Program-made: the position numbers and the translations under genes | Notes under the pieces: model-generated | Told to the model about the DNA's origin: nothing | Databases searched by the model: none | What the model saw: only the letters and a program-made list of their open reading frames with translations | Shown: positions 23,951 through 36,917 of the stretch, in pieces | Layout of the letters: the number at the start of each line of letters is the position of its first letter | Numbering within the stretch: the first letter of the stretch is position 1 | DNA from: Serinus canaria | Lineage: Eukaryota; Chordata; Aves; Passeriformes; Fringillidae | Assembly: GCF_022539315.1 (NCBI RefSeq) | Contig: NC_066321.1 | Location: 3,845,324 to 3,909,323, forward strand | Length of the DNA: 64,000 nt | Direction: 5' to 3'

Positions 23951-25146
23951 ATGTGGTAATTTGTTTTACATAGGTAAAATATCTTAATCAAAACTGGACT
24001 GATTAAAAATGAAGCAGCACAGAGAAAACATGAGATTGAGAACTGCTGGTGACTGACTCCAGTAAAAAGCTCTGTTCAAACCACAACCAATTTAAAAAAA
24101 ATGAAATAAAATTCTGCTAATAACTGTTGGTAGGATCTGACCATGATTTGAAGAAGCCATGGCACTGCACTTCCTATTGGGATATGGACAGCAAATCATG
24201 AAGCTGGTGGTATTCCAGCTGAGGAAGACTCTGGTTAAAAGCAGGCAGACAGTGTGCATTTTCTAGCACAGAGAAATTTCTTTCATCTCTTACAACCTAC
24301 CATTAAGTTTCTGAGGTCAAAAAGCCTCTCCTCTATTTTGCATTTTTTTTAACCATGAGTTACGTATGAAACAAAAATGAATTATTTTCAATATTTTTCT
24401 TCTACTTTGATTTTTATTTGCATTGTAATTGTAATAATTCAAACATTTGGCATTATGTATTTCTTTTACATTTACTTTGTTAGGTGCCTTACAAAGACTG
24501 TTTTATTAGTGAGGCTGATAAAATTAATTTCTTTAAAGAAAATATTTTTAGACTTGTTCTTGTTTAAATAGGCCAGATATTTCAGCCTCATTTACAGATG
24601 TGAGCATGCCCAAAATATTTCAGCAGCTTAAGCCCTTTTTCCGCATTGCATTTTAACAGTCAATTTTTGAGAGCTGCTTTTTGTCTTAAAGTTATTTAAA
24701 GTCTCATCTTGTCATTAGGCTACACTGTAAGCAATCTAGAGTTCAGGTTTGCACATGACAGTTAATAATTTTAAATTCTAGAATTCAAAACTAAGCCTTA
24801 CGCTACCTAGAAAAAAATAGTTATTTTTTCATCAATGGAAAATAATTTAGTCCTGAGTGGAAATGGTTTTTTTAGCAGACAAGTTTCTGCTCTAGTGTTA
24901 GCTCAAATTCATAAAAACAAATAGGCAAAATGACATTTAGCTGCAAGATCACATTTCTCTAAAGATAAACTGTAAGCTCTGCACAGCCATTGCTACCAAA
25001 CGTTGTTTATCCGAGCTTTAAATTCTACTCCCAAATTTGAATAGACTGCAGAGCTAACAGTGCTTCTGAGGAGCAATATCAAAATATGTGCCTCCTGGGT
25101 CTAAAAACCACAAGTTATTTTAGCTTCTGCTAAGAATTGAACGATT

Positions 25147-25200
25147 AAAAAAAAAAAAAAAAAAAGAAGGTGTAGTACAGTAAGTAAATAAATAAATACA
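25147..25200. repeat. Poly(A) tract followed by (AAAT)n
   Basis: 19 A residues (25147-25165), then a short spacer and AAATAAATAAATA (25185-25198). It could be the tail of a vanished retroposon, but no body is recognisable. Confidence 0.8.
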
Positions 25201-25639
25201 TTATCTACCTTCGTGACCTTTCTGTTCCTGCAAGCAAACAGCGTCCATCATTTGTAACTTGACTTTCCATAAAAGTAACAGTTCATAAAAATCTGTGAAA
25301 CTACTACCGGGAACAAACAAATTAAACAATGACAATGTAATAAAATAAAACTGCTGTTCTACTTCTATAGCAGAAGAATTGCTTCTTCGCTGGGATTAAT
25401 ACATCTTGCAGAAAACAATTTTAAATAATGTGTAACATATGGATTCGGCTTTTATTATTCTTCTAAAAGAAGACAATTATATTTATGTGATAAACTGTTC
25501 AGTGTTAGTAGCATAATGTTTATATTACTGGCCACTTAAATAGTCTTTGGCGTAGTTTTATAAGGAACAGAAGCCTCCAGATCTTTTGAAATCCATCTTA
25601 TAAAGTAAGTCCTGTCTGTTACTTGGAATGCAATGATTT

Positions 25640-26250
25640 TACATAGTTTTCTTGCTGGGAAAAAAAACCCGTAGTGTAGGTAATCTCGTTGTTAAACTGC
25701 ATGCATGATAACTTTCTGATGTTCTAGCTACAATTCCTATGCATTTCAGGGCTCTCAAATGAAAAGTGTGACAGCCTGGAGCTGTCGGGGAAAAGGAGGG
25801 GAATTAAAAAAAAATAAGAAAAAAAAGAAAAAGCAGCAACTTTCAATTTTAACTTTTTAGAAAGGAATGGTCACGATACACTGTGCTCTGTACTAAACCT
25901 TTTCAAGGTGTTTTCGTTAATCTCCTCTCTCCTAGCAGCTAGCTGCTCTGCTCTCTGATTATGCTGGGAGATTGCATTTAAAAAAAGAGTGAGTTTCGGG
26001 GAGTTTTCAAGGAGCTGCTTTTGTCCCCATTATATTCCAGATAATTTTCAAAGAGATTACACAGGAGCCACAGGAGTATTTATCTCGCTATCTCCCCGTG
26101 CTCCTGAGTCAAAGCTGCATGCATTTCTAAAGAAAAAAGGAATGTGCTACCAAATAAATGTTTTCTGTGGCTCCTGTGTACATAGAATTTTGTTGTAAGC
26201 AACGCTGGCAGCAGCCTCTCTGCATTGCTGGGGTTCTGCTACCCGGTGTG
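25640..26250. promoter_or_regulatory. Candidate conserved non-coding block containing a long inverted repeat
   Basis: Complex sequence with CTGCATGCATGATAACTTTC-type motifs, an interrupted A-rich run at about 25805-25832 and a perfect 16-bp inverted repeat (26058-26073 with 26165-26180) enclosing 91 nt. The loop carries a CpG-containing CTCGCTATCTCCCCGTG segment. No open frame or splice pair is convincing. An enhancer or a structured intronic RNA are possible readings. Confidence 0.33.
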
Positions 26251-26639
26251 TCAGTCACATAATAAGATCATTTGGAAAAAATTATGCAGGGTGAGTAAAT
26301 ACATTTATCTGGGTTTATATTATAAAAAGAAAGAGAGGGGAAAAGAAATAATAACAACAACAATTTTTACTGTCCTCCTTTTTCACTCCTGGAGTACCAG
26401 TTCCGTATTTTCAATTCCCCACTTCTCCACTGCTTTAAAAAGTTGGGGTTGTTAACAAAAGATAAAGAGTGTAACCTAATGGAAGTGAAATCTGCATATT
26501 CAGTTAATTTGGGATTTATTATCCCAGTAACTAGACTTGCAACTGTTCTAAAACCGTTTTGACTGAAGACTTGAGAACAGTACGAGTGGATGGCTACCCC
26601 CACCCCCATCCTTAAAAGAAAACCTGTGCCTGCTGCTTC

Positions 26640-27060
26640 CAATTTAGTGCAATCATGCCTCTTACTGGCCAATACAAGATGCAGCATTAGCTGTCACATG
26701 CAAATGAGTATTCATGGGGACTTTGAAATGTGCAATAAAGAATAAAGACGTGCATTCTGTGAATAATTGTTTTCTTTTATAAAACTGGATCCAAAAGGGA
26801 GTGCCATTTCACCCAGAGTCTATAGCCTTTCTATGGTTACAATCTGCTGTTGAAGCCAGATATTAGGAATGAAGTGTGGATAAATGGAGGACTCCAGTTT
26901 CCCGTGCTGTCAATCTTTCACAGCATTACATTTGCTTAACAAGAAATAATCCAAGCCATGTTTGTGGTTCTTGCTATCTTGCTTTCTCTTCCAACCGAGG
27001 CTTTGAAATGCATAGGGATTTATTATAAAGTTGTCCACCTTGCATTAGCTTTTTTCATAC
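26640..27060. promoter_or_regulatory. Candidate conserved non-coding block with an octamer motif
   Basis: Contains a perfect POU octamer ATGCAAAT at 26698-26705, followed by GAGTATTCATGGGG and several hundred bases of complex, repeat-free sequence. ARHGAP15 is expressed in lymphoid cells, where OCT1/OCT2 act, so an intronic enhancer is plausible. This is inference only. Confidence 0.33.
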
Positions 27061-27469
27061 AAAGCCCAACCTAAATTCTTCGTTTTCTACAACACAGACA
27101 AACAAAATCACACAGCAGTATGAGCTCCACTGCAAGTCTTTGAAAGCACTCTAATATCACTCACCAGGATGAGAAAGAATAACTTAGATTTTTTAGGGCC
27201 CATTTACACACAGGGTGGGGAAAAAAAAAAACTCCAACAAGGTGTGCAGACCCAGACAGATTTGTGGGGCTGTGAGCAGCCAAGCTGAGTTCAGACTCAC
27301 ACACACCTATTCACCAAGCCTGCAGCCAGAATGTCTCTTAGAGAACAAACAGCCATCAACTCATATTGATATCAAATCGTGGCGTGATGTGGCCTCATCT
27401 CCACAGGAAAGACCCCAAATCCTTTGTAAAGTAAGAAGGTGCCTGGACTGCAGCACCTTTGCAGTGAAC

Positions 27470-27540
27470 TGCAGGATCAGAAATTAGACTTGATGATCCT
27501 TGTGGGTCCCTCCAACTCAGGATATTCCATGATCCTATGG
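27470..27540 (+). mobile_element. CR1 LINE 3' tail fragment
   Basis: GACTTGATGATCCTTGTGGG, a TCCCTCCAACTCAGGATATT stretch and CCATGATCCTATG match the last roughly 60 nt of an avian CR1, including the terminal ATTCTATG-like repeat. The upstream part is lost or too diverged to read. Confidence 0.85.
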
Positions 27541-28204
27541 GAACTGCAGGTAATCCACAAGTAAATTCAGACTTGGCCAAGGTGGACCAGAGGTGGATAA
27601 AACTAGTTATCCAGCAGGAAGAAGGAAAGCTAAGGATAAAAGCTGCCTGTACCATGGGTGTGACTGACCAGTGCATGGGGCTCAGCAGAGGAAAAGGGCC
27701 CCCTTGTAGGTAACTCAGTGCCTGGGATTATGTTTAATCTGAAAATTAGAGGACTCCAGCTCATAGCTTCTCAGCAGGCAGTATCTGTCCCAGCAGGAGT
27801 CCCAGGAAGGTGATCAGAGAGCTGGGAGGCATTGCATTTTCCTCTTCCTTTCACATTAATGATTCCTTGCTGCCTTGTTTACTACAGACATTTGCTTGCT
27901 GAGGGAGATCTCTTGAAACACAGGTACATACATGCAAACACACCAAACAAATGAATCCCTGATGTTACAATTTACAATTGATGGAATTCCTGTAAACAGA
28001 GGCATAAACGTGTGAGGGGAAACTGCAGGGCTGTTTCACTACTGGGAGAAGGATTCTCACCTACAAGGGTGAGTGACCAAATGACCAAACTCATCCCTCT
28101 GCTGCATTCTTGCTCCTGTGATCCAGTCTGTCAGGAAGACAGCTGGTTCTTTTTAGCTTTTGATCCATATTTTACCTCCTAAGGGAGGTGAAAAGGAGGG
28201 TGAC

Positions 28205-28360
28205 CCTGGGGCTAGGGCAGAGGTTTGAAACAAGGAGATTTGGTTTATATCCCTGAATCATCACAAACTTCTGTGGGCACGTTACTCAGCTCCTCATTTT
28301 CCTACTTACCAAACACAGCTAGCAATATTTTGGTATCTCACAGAGATGTTAGCACAAGCC
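28205..28360 (+). mobile_element. Worn MIR-like SINE
   Basis: AACAAGGAGATTTGGTTTAT, a CACAAACTTCTGTGGGCACG stretch and TTACTCAGCTCCTCATTTTC follow the order of the MIR core (GGAGACCTGGGTT ... CTGTGTGACCTTGGGCAAGT ... CTCAGTTTCC), with an ATCTCACAGAGATGTTAG end. Divergence is high, so this call is less sure than its neighbour at 28.8 kb. Confidence 0.55.
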
Positions 28361-28817
28361 CTTCAACATACATATCTGCTCATATATTATCTGGATGGAG
28401 TCATTTCCAAAACTGACTGCAAAATACTCACAAAATGCACACAGCTCCATGAGGCTTAGTCATGCCAAACACGATGCGTGGCAGCACATCCCTGCAGCCA
28501 CAGGAATGCAAACCAGGAGCTCATTCCCACGTTAAATATACCTGGGGGTCCTCAAGGACTGTGTCCCTTTACTTTGCAGCCTCAGCACAGAGGAATTTCA
28601 ATTATTCGTGCATCTTTGCCCTGCTCTCTATGGCACAGGTGGCCCTGCACTTGGAGAAGCATCACAGGGGAGACCCACATTGGAAGACCTAATTTGGCTT
28701 TGCATTATCCAGAGCCCCAAATCCACATTTCAGAGGGTGACTGCAGCCTTATCCGCAGTCTCTGTACACAGTAGGGACTTGGCAAATGGAGTTTGGTGAA
28801 ATGGCACGGCACACTAC

Positions 28818-29012
28818 AGAGGAGACCGACTATAAATTAGCAGATTTTGGCTCTGCTCCTGGCTCTGTCACTGATTTACCATGGAAACTTGGGCAAATCT
28901 TTCACTCTCCCTATCCTTCATTCTCCGTACCCATAATGTAAAGATAATGATGCTGCTTTGCAAGCTCTTTTGAGATCCCGAGATGTTAAGTGCTAAGTGC
29001 ATTTTATTAACA
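28818..29012 (+). mobile_element. MIR-type SINE
   Basis: The MIR order is clear: GGAGACCGA, TCCTGGCTCTGTCACTGA, AACTTGGGCAAATCTTTCAC, CCATAATGTAAAGATAATGA, and an L2-like tail (GCTTTGCAAGCTCTTTTGAG, then AAGTGCTAAGTGCATTTTATTA). The tRNA-derived head is mostly worn away. MIRs are pre-amniote or early-amniote insertions, here about 460 bp from a second MIR-like copy in the same orientation. Confidence 0.82.
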
Positions 29013-32000
29013 TTAATAGCACCCAACCGAGAGGATGCTGTACAGCACTAGCCTGGCTGTCCCCAGAAAACAGATTGGTGTGGGGAAAGTGTGCATTTGT
29101 TAAGCAGCTTAGACACTGCTCATTCCCATAATACTTCCACAACACACGGGAACAAGATCTGACCTACTAAAACAAAAGGGAAAAAAAGAAAAAAACCAAA
29201 CGCCATAAGGAGAAAATTTCTAATGTGACCTGTCATCTTATTTCCAGCACAGGAAAACTTGGGGATTTACTGGAGATTATCAGTGTTGCTCTGTGTGGTT
29301 TTCGTAGCCAGCCACAACCCCAGTGCTCACAACTTGTGGTGGAGACCACTTCCATTAGCAGGCATTAATCACCATTTTATACACTCCAGCCCAGCCATCG
29401 CCGAGCAGACATCAAGTAGATGCACTCAGTTATATCCTATCACACTTTATATCTGACTCAATCTTAAAATAAGTTAATTGTACTGAATTATACCCCAGCT
29501 CTTGTATTTACAGGACCACAGCACATTACAATGTATATTCTTTAGATGCTATCAGGGCTTTGTTACTTTATACTTCAATTTCCCATGTTTCTGCTCAAAT
29601 ATGTATCACAACATACACAGTAGAAAGAGCCATGAAAATTTTATTATTAATGCATGTTTTTTTCCTCTGCTGGAGATAGAACTTTGTTGTGCATGTTATA
29701 AAATGTTAAATATTAGAATTATTTAAAGTTAATAGCATGCCAAAGAAAATGACTAATAATACATTACACAATTAGATGCCTTTCACATGAGCGAATCCAT
29801 TAACAAAATAAAATACATTCAAACAGAAGACTTCTGATTTGCAATTTTTAGCAAGGATTGCCCATGTGTAAAGCTAAATTATTTATTCTTTAAAAAAAAA
29901 TAAAATGCTAGATGCATCAGTTTGCAATTATTTGCATTATGTTTGGATGTTTTATCATGTGGCTCTGATTCAAAAATACGTATCTCTAAGTTGCTCTAGG
30001 ATGTTCATATATGCAAAGCATTAAGAACAGAAAAAAAAAGTTTTCTTTCCTCAAATTCAGCAGATGATACCAGAAGCCCTTTTATCATTATACATTTAAC
30101 AGAAGACAGCTTTTTAGCAGTTTGGGTGTCTTTTTGTTATCCCCCATCAGCTCAGATGTTCTCACAGTTTCACAACTCCACTTTCCCTTCCCAAGTGCAC
30201 ACCTTGTTTTCTAGACAGAATCAATTGCATCCCATCCCACCCTTGCAGATCTCAAGTCTGGCATCATGCAGCTCCACCTAAATTTAGTCAGATGCTATGT
30301 ACTGATTTCCTACTTATTTGAAACTCGTTATCCCATCTCCTCAGCTGATGTCAACATTATCCTGGAACAAAACACTGAGCAAGCAGCTAAACTTTTCTTA
30401 CAGCAAGGCACAGCTTTTAGTTCTGCAGTGATGCAATCTTCTTGCCATTTTCCTCCTGGATTTTCCTTTTCCATCAATGCCCTGTCTCTAGAAAGGCACC
30501 CGACGCCAGGCAAAGGAAGTTCCTCCAAAAGCAAATAATCTTCTCCCTCCTTGCATCCATCTTCTCTTCACTGCTGCTATCTACTTAATTAAGTCGTTCT
30601 CAATCTTCTGTATCATAAGCACATAATGCTGGTTGATGGCAATGTGTTTTGAAATCCCTGTTTGTTTGTTTTTTAATTATCTGATTACACCAGGAAAAGA
30701 AAGAAAAAAAAAAAAACAAAAACAAACCAAAAACAAGAAGAATGTAAGAAAAGGAGATCTCTCTCTCTGGTGTACTGCAAGATGTACAAATCCAGCAAAG
30801 GACTCCATCTCATTCTCTTGCAAGAGATTTTTTTTTCTCCTCTACTTTCTAACAGTCTACCCAATTCAGTCTTTATAAATCATGGGATTTAAAAGTGTGA
30901 TGGAAACAACTATGGCAAATTCTGGTAACATCATGCAAACCTGCAAAATTCAGGTTAAAGATGCCTTTTATTGTCACCTTTATTTAGCTAGGGAGAGGTG
31001 AGGAATGCCATACTTAGATTCTGCTGAGGTTTATGTCAGGATTTCGGCATAACCTAACTCCAGGCTACTGTCACCCCAAAATATCTCCTACCCATGCTTG
31101 TCCCAGTGTCAGCCCAGGTGCAAGCCATGGATCAGCCAAGTCTCCCACGTTATGTCAACTGGGGAAAAGTGTGCAAAAAGGGACACAGAAAATGAATATA
31201 AACTAGCAGAATTAGACACTGGCTCTGAAGAAGAAGGAGAAAAATAGTATAAAATATTTATTTCATTATATTCAACTCTCCATACCCTGACTATTTCAAA
31301 ATTTGACCATGCTATGCTGTATAAATAATAACAGTAATTACACAAAGAAGAGACAATGCGTTGAAATTGGAGCCATGGATTCATAGGATGATTTCAAAAG
31401 GCATCACTCTCCCAACTCACCCCGAGGTGTTTGTCCATGTGAAGGGCTTTGATTAGGCTGGGATTGTTACAGTAGAGTTGGGAAATGGGACCTTTGATCT
31501 CGAGAGATCTGAACAATCCCTGTTACTTGTACTGACAACAGGCGTGGTACAGGCTGAATGGTGTTAACATTCGGGTGAGAGCTGAAAACCCAAGTGAGAG
31601 CTGTGCTACATTCTCACTTTTAAGGCTCTGGTATCATGCATAGCTTCAAAATTAAAATACAGTGTGACTACCTCTCCAAATGTTTAAATTAATATGTTTA
31701 ATAATCCCCAAAATAATAAATCTAAAGTGTAAATCAGGACTTGGAAGAGAAAGTGGAAGCAATGTCCCTTTCTTTACATTTGCACATATGATGTGTGCTA
31801 GTTCTGGACAATAGCTTGTGACACTTTATATCACTATTTATTAAAGCTTCTTCCTTTGAAAAGGTTTTCCCACCAAAGATGTATGCAATATTTTTATGCA
31901 CTTATATATGATGGGATTTTCATTTTTTTAAGTGAAAAAGCCAATGGTGTAGTCAAGGAAAATTAATAATTTCTCTAAATGAAGGCATCTAATGCTTCTT

Positions 32001-34829
32001 AATTGCTTTAAGACATCTCACTCAGCTTCTAGCACCCAATCTCCAAGGACACAACTCTCCTGTAGACCCAACAGCTTTCTGAGAGTCACTCTGACACTCA
32101 GCATCCTCTCAAGTGGCACTAAATAACAGTGATTAAGTAACTGAATCAACACCAAAATGCCCCAAGAATGTATTAAGGGAAGACGCTTTCCAAGGCTCTG
32201 ATAATTTGCTCATGCAAGAAATTGCACTGAATTTTTACACAACAACAACAACGAAACAAAAAAAAGGAAAGAACACAGGAATATTCAATTCTAAATCCAT
32301 AAAAAAAGGATGTTGTGAGCACTTGAAAATTTCTTAAGAACAGCATTATATTTTTAGCAGTAATGTAGGAAATATGTAAGCACAAATGAGACAGTCTATG
32401 TAAGAACAATGTTCCCTCATAAAAGTTTCCAATTTTCAGAGGAGTTATACTTCAGATTTTTTCCTTTCCCTTTCTTTTCCTCCCTGAGTTTTTACATTTA
32501 AGTGTTTTCAATTTTGGACCCCATCACTCTTAACCAATGCAGTTCAACACTTAAATACATTACCAAAGTCTCCTCCAACCAAAAAAATCATTTGCTACTC
32601 ACAACAGCTGCTCCTACCACAGCATTTATGGTTTCCCCAGTTCTCAATACACAGAACACCACAAATACCATGATAAAGCCAAATTCCCTGGTGCAACAGC
32701 TTCTCATTCCATGCCACCCTGCAGAATAATATGCAGTGTGCATCCCTGTATAACACCACCCTTTTTTGTTGTAAGCTCATGTTCGTCGGCCACTTTTACA
32801 CACAAACCACAGAATTACAGATATTTACCACAGGGGAGAAAACCACCCCAAATATTAGGCCACACCACTGTCTTGTAAGACATTGAGCATGACCAATTTT
32901 AAGAAGGAGCTCTGCAGATTTGTTCTCCAGGGCGTCCATCTCCTCAAAGCACAAACATCCCATGAAAAACACCTTTGACTCTTGGTTCAGTTTATCTACA
33001 AATGAGCCTGGCAATACCCCCCACTCAGGAAATGACCCCATCACCCTAAAAATCACAGGTAGAAAGCTGCCCTCTTAATACTTTCACCAAACGACTCAAT
33101 AACTTCTTCCCTTTCCTCGCTTTTTTGGAGCTCTGTGGAATGGCATTTCCTGTAGCGCTTCCACCAGAACAACAAACCCAAACAAAGAGTCACCCATGAC
33201 AACGATGAGCATCCCCCAAAAAAAGGCAATCCCTCAGTGCAGCCTGCAAACCTCCAGTCCTTCTCAGCAACTAAACAACACTCCTTGAGGGGTTATCAAG
33301 AAGCTCTTCAACTCCTCCAAGTGTTACTAAGCAAGACGCTATTGTAACGCAAATAGTGCTGCGGGTAGGAAAGGAATAAAAGGCATGTTTGAAATGCTCC
33401 ATCATACAATACATGCCATAAAATCCATGGTATGTTTGTGGCTGACCACACCAACCCAGCCTGCTGCCTCTTCTGCCCCATTCCACTGGCTTATTCAGCA
33501 CATGAAAAGGAAAACATGACAATACCACTTGTAAGAGAAATTTTACAGAGCTGCAGATTGGGCAACTAAGAATTCTGAATATTTTTCTGTCTGCCTTTTT
33601 TTATTTTTCCTTCACATTGAGCACAAAATAGTTATATTGGAAATACATTAACATTCAAGCTCCATAGATTTTTACTATATGTATTATATACATATCATGT
33701 GCATATACATACATACATGCATTATTTACAAATTAATTTGAAGCATTCATTGCAAAAATTAGTATTTCCATTAGATTTTGTACCTGACTTATATTTACAA
33801 GTCATGTTTGAAAGTACTATAGCTTTCCCCCCTTCCCCTCTGGAAAGAGAAGGGGGAGATGTGGAAAACATACTTTCCTTTGAATAATATGTAATAATAA
33901 ATTTCTGTAGCTTAAAACAGACAGAAAGAGAAAAAGAAGAACCCACATGAGTAACATGCACATATTAATTGATTCACCAAGTACAGTGGGCTCAATTAAA
34001 GTATTCCGTTGTCAGAGTTTTAAAGCTTGGAAAAAAAAATTAAAAAATGAAATTCTTGGCTACAGCTTGGCATATGCAGGTCTTAACCCAGAAGCAAGCT
34101 GTTTTATAATTATTTTTGAAAATTGCTTCAGTCCATTTTATTTTCTGTGCTTGCCTGGGAAGTGTGAAAAAGAAAGAAAAAAACTATTTTTGACTCAAGG
34201 CTTTCAAGACATTTTGGTTCTCAGCTAGCAAGTAACCCAGTTTGAGCCTGATATTTCCATGGTGAACTTTGGATCACTCTTACTGGTTTCTCAGTGAGAC
34301 TGGTCACATGAATAGCTGCTGGCAGACATGAGGAAGACTTTGCTGCCTGTGCTGTGCTTGATCACACCAAGAACATCACCAAGGCTGGAGGGTGGCTTTA
34401 AGGTTAGACCCCCCCTCCAAGGCACACTCATGTGTTTTTAGGGATACTCATATATGCCTAAAAAATAAAATCAGTAACCAAAACCATCTAAAAAGATATG
34501 AAGTATCCAGATATAAAGGGAAATCTCATCAAAGGTATGCACACAAGAAATTAGGAAACCACAAAAAAAAAGGAAAGTGACTGCAAGAGAAAACCACTCC
34601 TCTTTATTTCCCCTCTTTTATCCAGTCATCCTTGCTGCAATTTTAAAATGAAGCCCACGACAATCCTCTTGGCCCTCCATGTTTCTAGCTGCTCTCTGGT
34701 TGCTGGCAGCTGAGAGAGGACCTGCCCTCCTGTGCCTATGGAGCCTTTGTCAGGGGGAGGATCAGAGCTCTGCCTGCCTTTGAAATGGATATATTGGGGT
34801 CAATGGAAATGTATAGGTATTTGTGAATG

Positions 34830-34912
34830 GGAAGTTTTGTTGGTTTGGGGTGGGACTTTTTGTTGTTGTTGGTTTGGGTCGTTTGGGTTTTTTTTTAATT
34901 TTTTTTAATGAC
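34830..34912. repeat. T/G-rich low-complexity tract
   Basis: Runs such as TTTTGTTGTTGTTGG and TTTGGG alternate for about 80 nt and then give way to T-rich DNA. It is simple sequence with a strong G/T strand bias. Confidence 0.75.
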
Positions 34913-36643
34913 CCCTCCTTTATTTTTTCTTATTTTAAAGAAATAAAACTGTGAAAAGAAGACACATCTCTTTCTTTTTTTCACCCAGCTGCCTCCTCCC
35001 TCTTTTGTCCCCTCCTAAATCTTCCTTCACAACCACCTAGCCCATTGGTGCTGACCTGGAGGCTCTGTTTCAGAGGCAGCTCCAGTCTCCTGCCTGCTCC
35101 ACGGGCTGTGCCCGCTGAGGCAGAGCCAGCCAGGAAACCACTCTGGTTCCTGATAGCCCAGCTCACACAGACATATGGTCCCAGCAAGCTCACAGAATCA
35201 GCAATATTTAAAAAAAAAAAAATTAAATTTTAAAAATCCCGAATATTTGTCCCTTTTCTGTCCCAGTTCATTGATAAAGAACATGTCAGTGAGGTTGAAG
35301 AATCCTGCTGGTTAAAGGTATCATCCTTAGCTGCTCATATGGTCAGAGCTCTTACTTGTCAATTAGATCAATCTGAGTCATTTTAGAACAATAAATATAA
35401 GTGCAGATGGAATATAAACATATTGAAGATTACTGTTTCTGACGGCTGTTGTTTATTAAATCAAAAATTATGTCGAAGAGAAGATTTTGTTGATATTTCA
35501 AATGGAAAGGAAAAGTAAATTGGAATTAGATATTTCTTAGGAAAGAAAGCAAAACAAAAAAAGCAAACCCCAAAGTCCAACAAGCTACCACACCACAACC
35601 TCCAAAACAGCCTATGGGTAACAAAAAAGCAGTGATTTTACCTAAAATGCCACCTAAGAACAACCTTTAGAGAAGGGATATGGCACCTATAAACTCAAAA
35701 CACTAGGTATGTTGAAATCCATAAAATTTCCAATTACTGCTTCAGAATTTATTGTGCACATATGGAAAATAATACTTGTAAAAGAGAAAGGGGTTTGTGC
35801 CTGGTGCTGTCAATACTGTGAAGGATGGGGTGATTATAAAGCAAATTAACAATACTTTTAAATGTGCATTCACTTATCTTTCCAATTAAATCCTTGTTAA
35901 ACAACTGCACAGACAGTAATGGTGCTTCTGCAAAGCACTGATCAAGACAGTTTTATTGTAATTTTTACTCTGTAACAATTAATCAAGTAGGCATTTTCTT
36001 TATTATTAAATTATTTAGTTAATAAATATTCGCAATCAGTTCACGTATTTCTGGTTCAAACTTTACTCTTAATTTTTTTTCTTAAACTGAATCATATCCT
36101 GCTAAATTATTATAAAAGAAACAGCATAAATATTTTGATTTTTTTTTTTGTCCAAGTACTTTTTTGTTACTGCGAGGTAATGGAAGGAGGAGATTAAATT
36201 AACATTTTTCCCCCTCAGTGTAGGAATATTTGGATATCTTTAGCTGTCTTTTTCCAGAAGAAATGCACCTCTCTGCAATAACACAATATTTAGCCTCTGT
36301 AAAAATTCCCATATTTGCCCCGGCTTTGGTACATAAGCAGAGTAACAGAGCTGTAAAAACACAATCATTGACCTTTGGATGGTCTGTGGTGCCTTGCAGT
36401 TAACACACAAGGTATTCCTAATGAAATAAAGAGATGCAAAGGTCATCTGCACAGCAAACACCCAGCATTTTGCAAAGAAAGCTTTGGATAGAAAGACAAT
36501 TAGGAACTCTCTTGTATTATGCATGAACCAACCCTTATTGAATGAACCAATAACTACTGAAATCTGTATTTCCATGGTTAGTTTCCCTGAACATGTATGC
36601 ATGGGGAGTGTTTCAGAAACATGTTATGGACTCCTTGTAGCTC

Positions 36644-36661
36644 TTTTTTTTTTTTTTTTTT
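36644..36661. repeat. Poly(T) tract, 18 nt
   Basis: An uninterrupted T run about 260 nt from the start of the CR1 tail at 36918. The two are not obviously related. Confidence 0.95.
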
Positions 36662-36917
36662 AGTTAATTTAGTACTCATGAAAATTGCTTGATTGGCAGC
36701 CTTAGAAAGTGAATGCCTTTCCAGCTACTGAGCAGATGAGCACAGGAGACATAAAGAAGGAAGGTTCCAGCTCCTCACTCAGGTGTCCCTGGTCTTCAGC
36801 ATTGAGGATTGGTGGGAGAAGAAGCAGGACAGGGAACCTGGCTTAGCACAAAGAACATCCTCGTGTTCATAAACCATTAAAAATGCCCTGATAAATGTGT
36901 GTCACACACCCAACACG

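Larger units (their letters stand above)
20900..25600. other. Intronic DNA with no gene
   Basis: Apart from the GC-rich segment and the simple repeats listed separately, this stretch shows no exon or named repeat. A segment at about 23735-23800 (AAACAGAGGCACAAAGGG) faintly resembles a reversed MIR. Confidence 0.6.
29020..36900. other. Intronic DNA with no gene
   Basis: Mostly AT-rich intron. It includes an A-rich tract at 30691-30740, a 0.9-kb segment at 32500-33540 with lower AT and longer open frames that match nothing I recognise, a 23-nt sequence at 32774-32796 repeated in diverged form at 56435-56457, ATAC/ATGT-rich DNA at 33670-33725, a T/G-rich tract at about 34830-34912 and a GC-rich patch at 34985-35190. 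No exon was identified. Confidence 0.6.

Noticed and set aside
32796..33528. Minus-strand frames that might be a retroviral envelope or membrane-protein relic
   Set aside because: No conserved motif could be identified in any frame, and hydrophobic patches alone are not enough. Left as unclassified intron.
36240..36602. 120-codon minus-strand frame considered as the next RhoGAP exon
   Set aside because: The translation has no RhoGAP wording, no suitable splice pair, and begins from an unrelated ATG.
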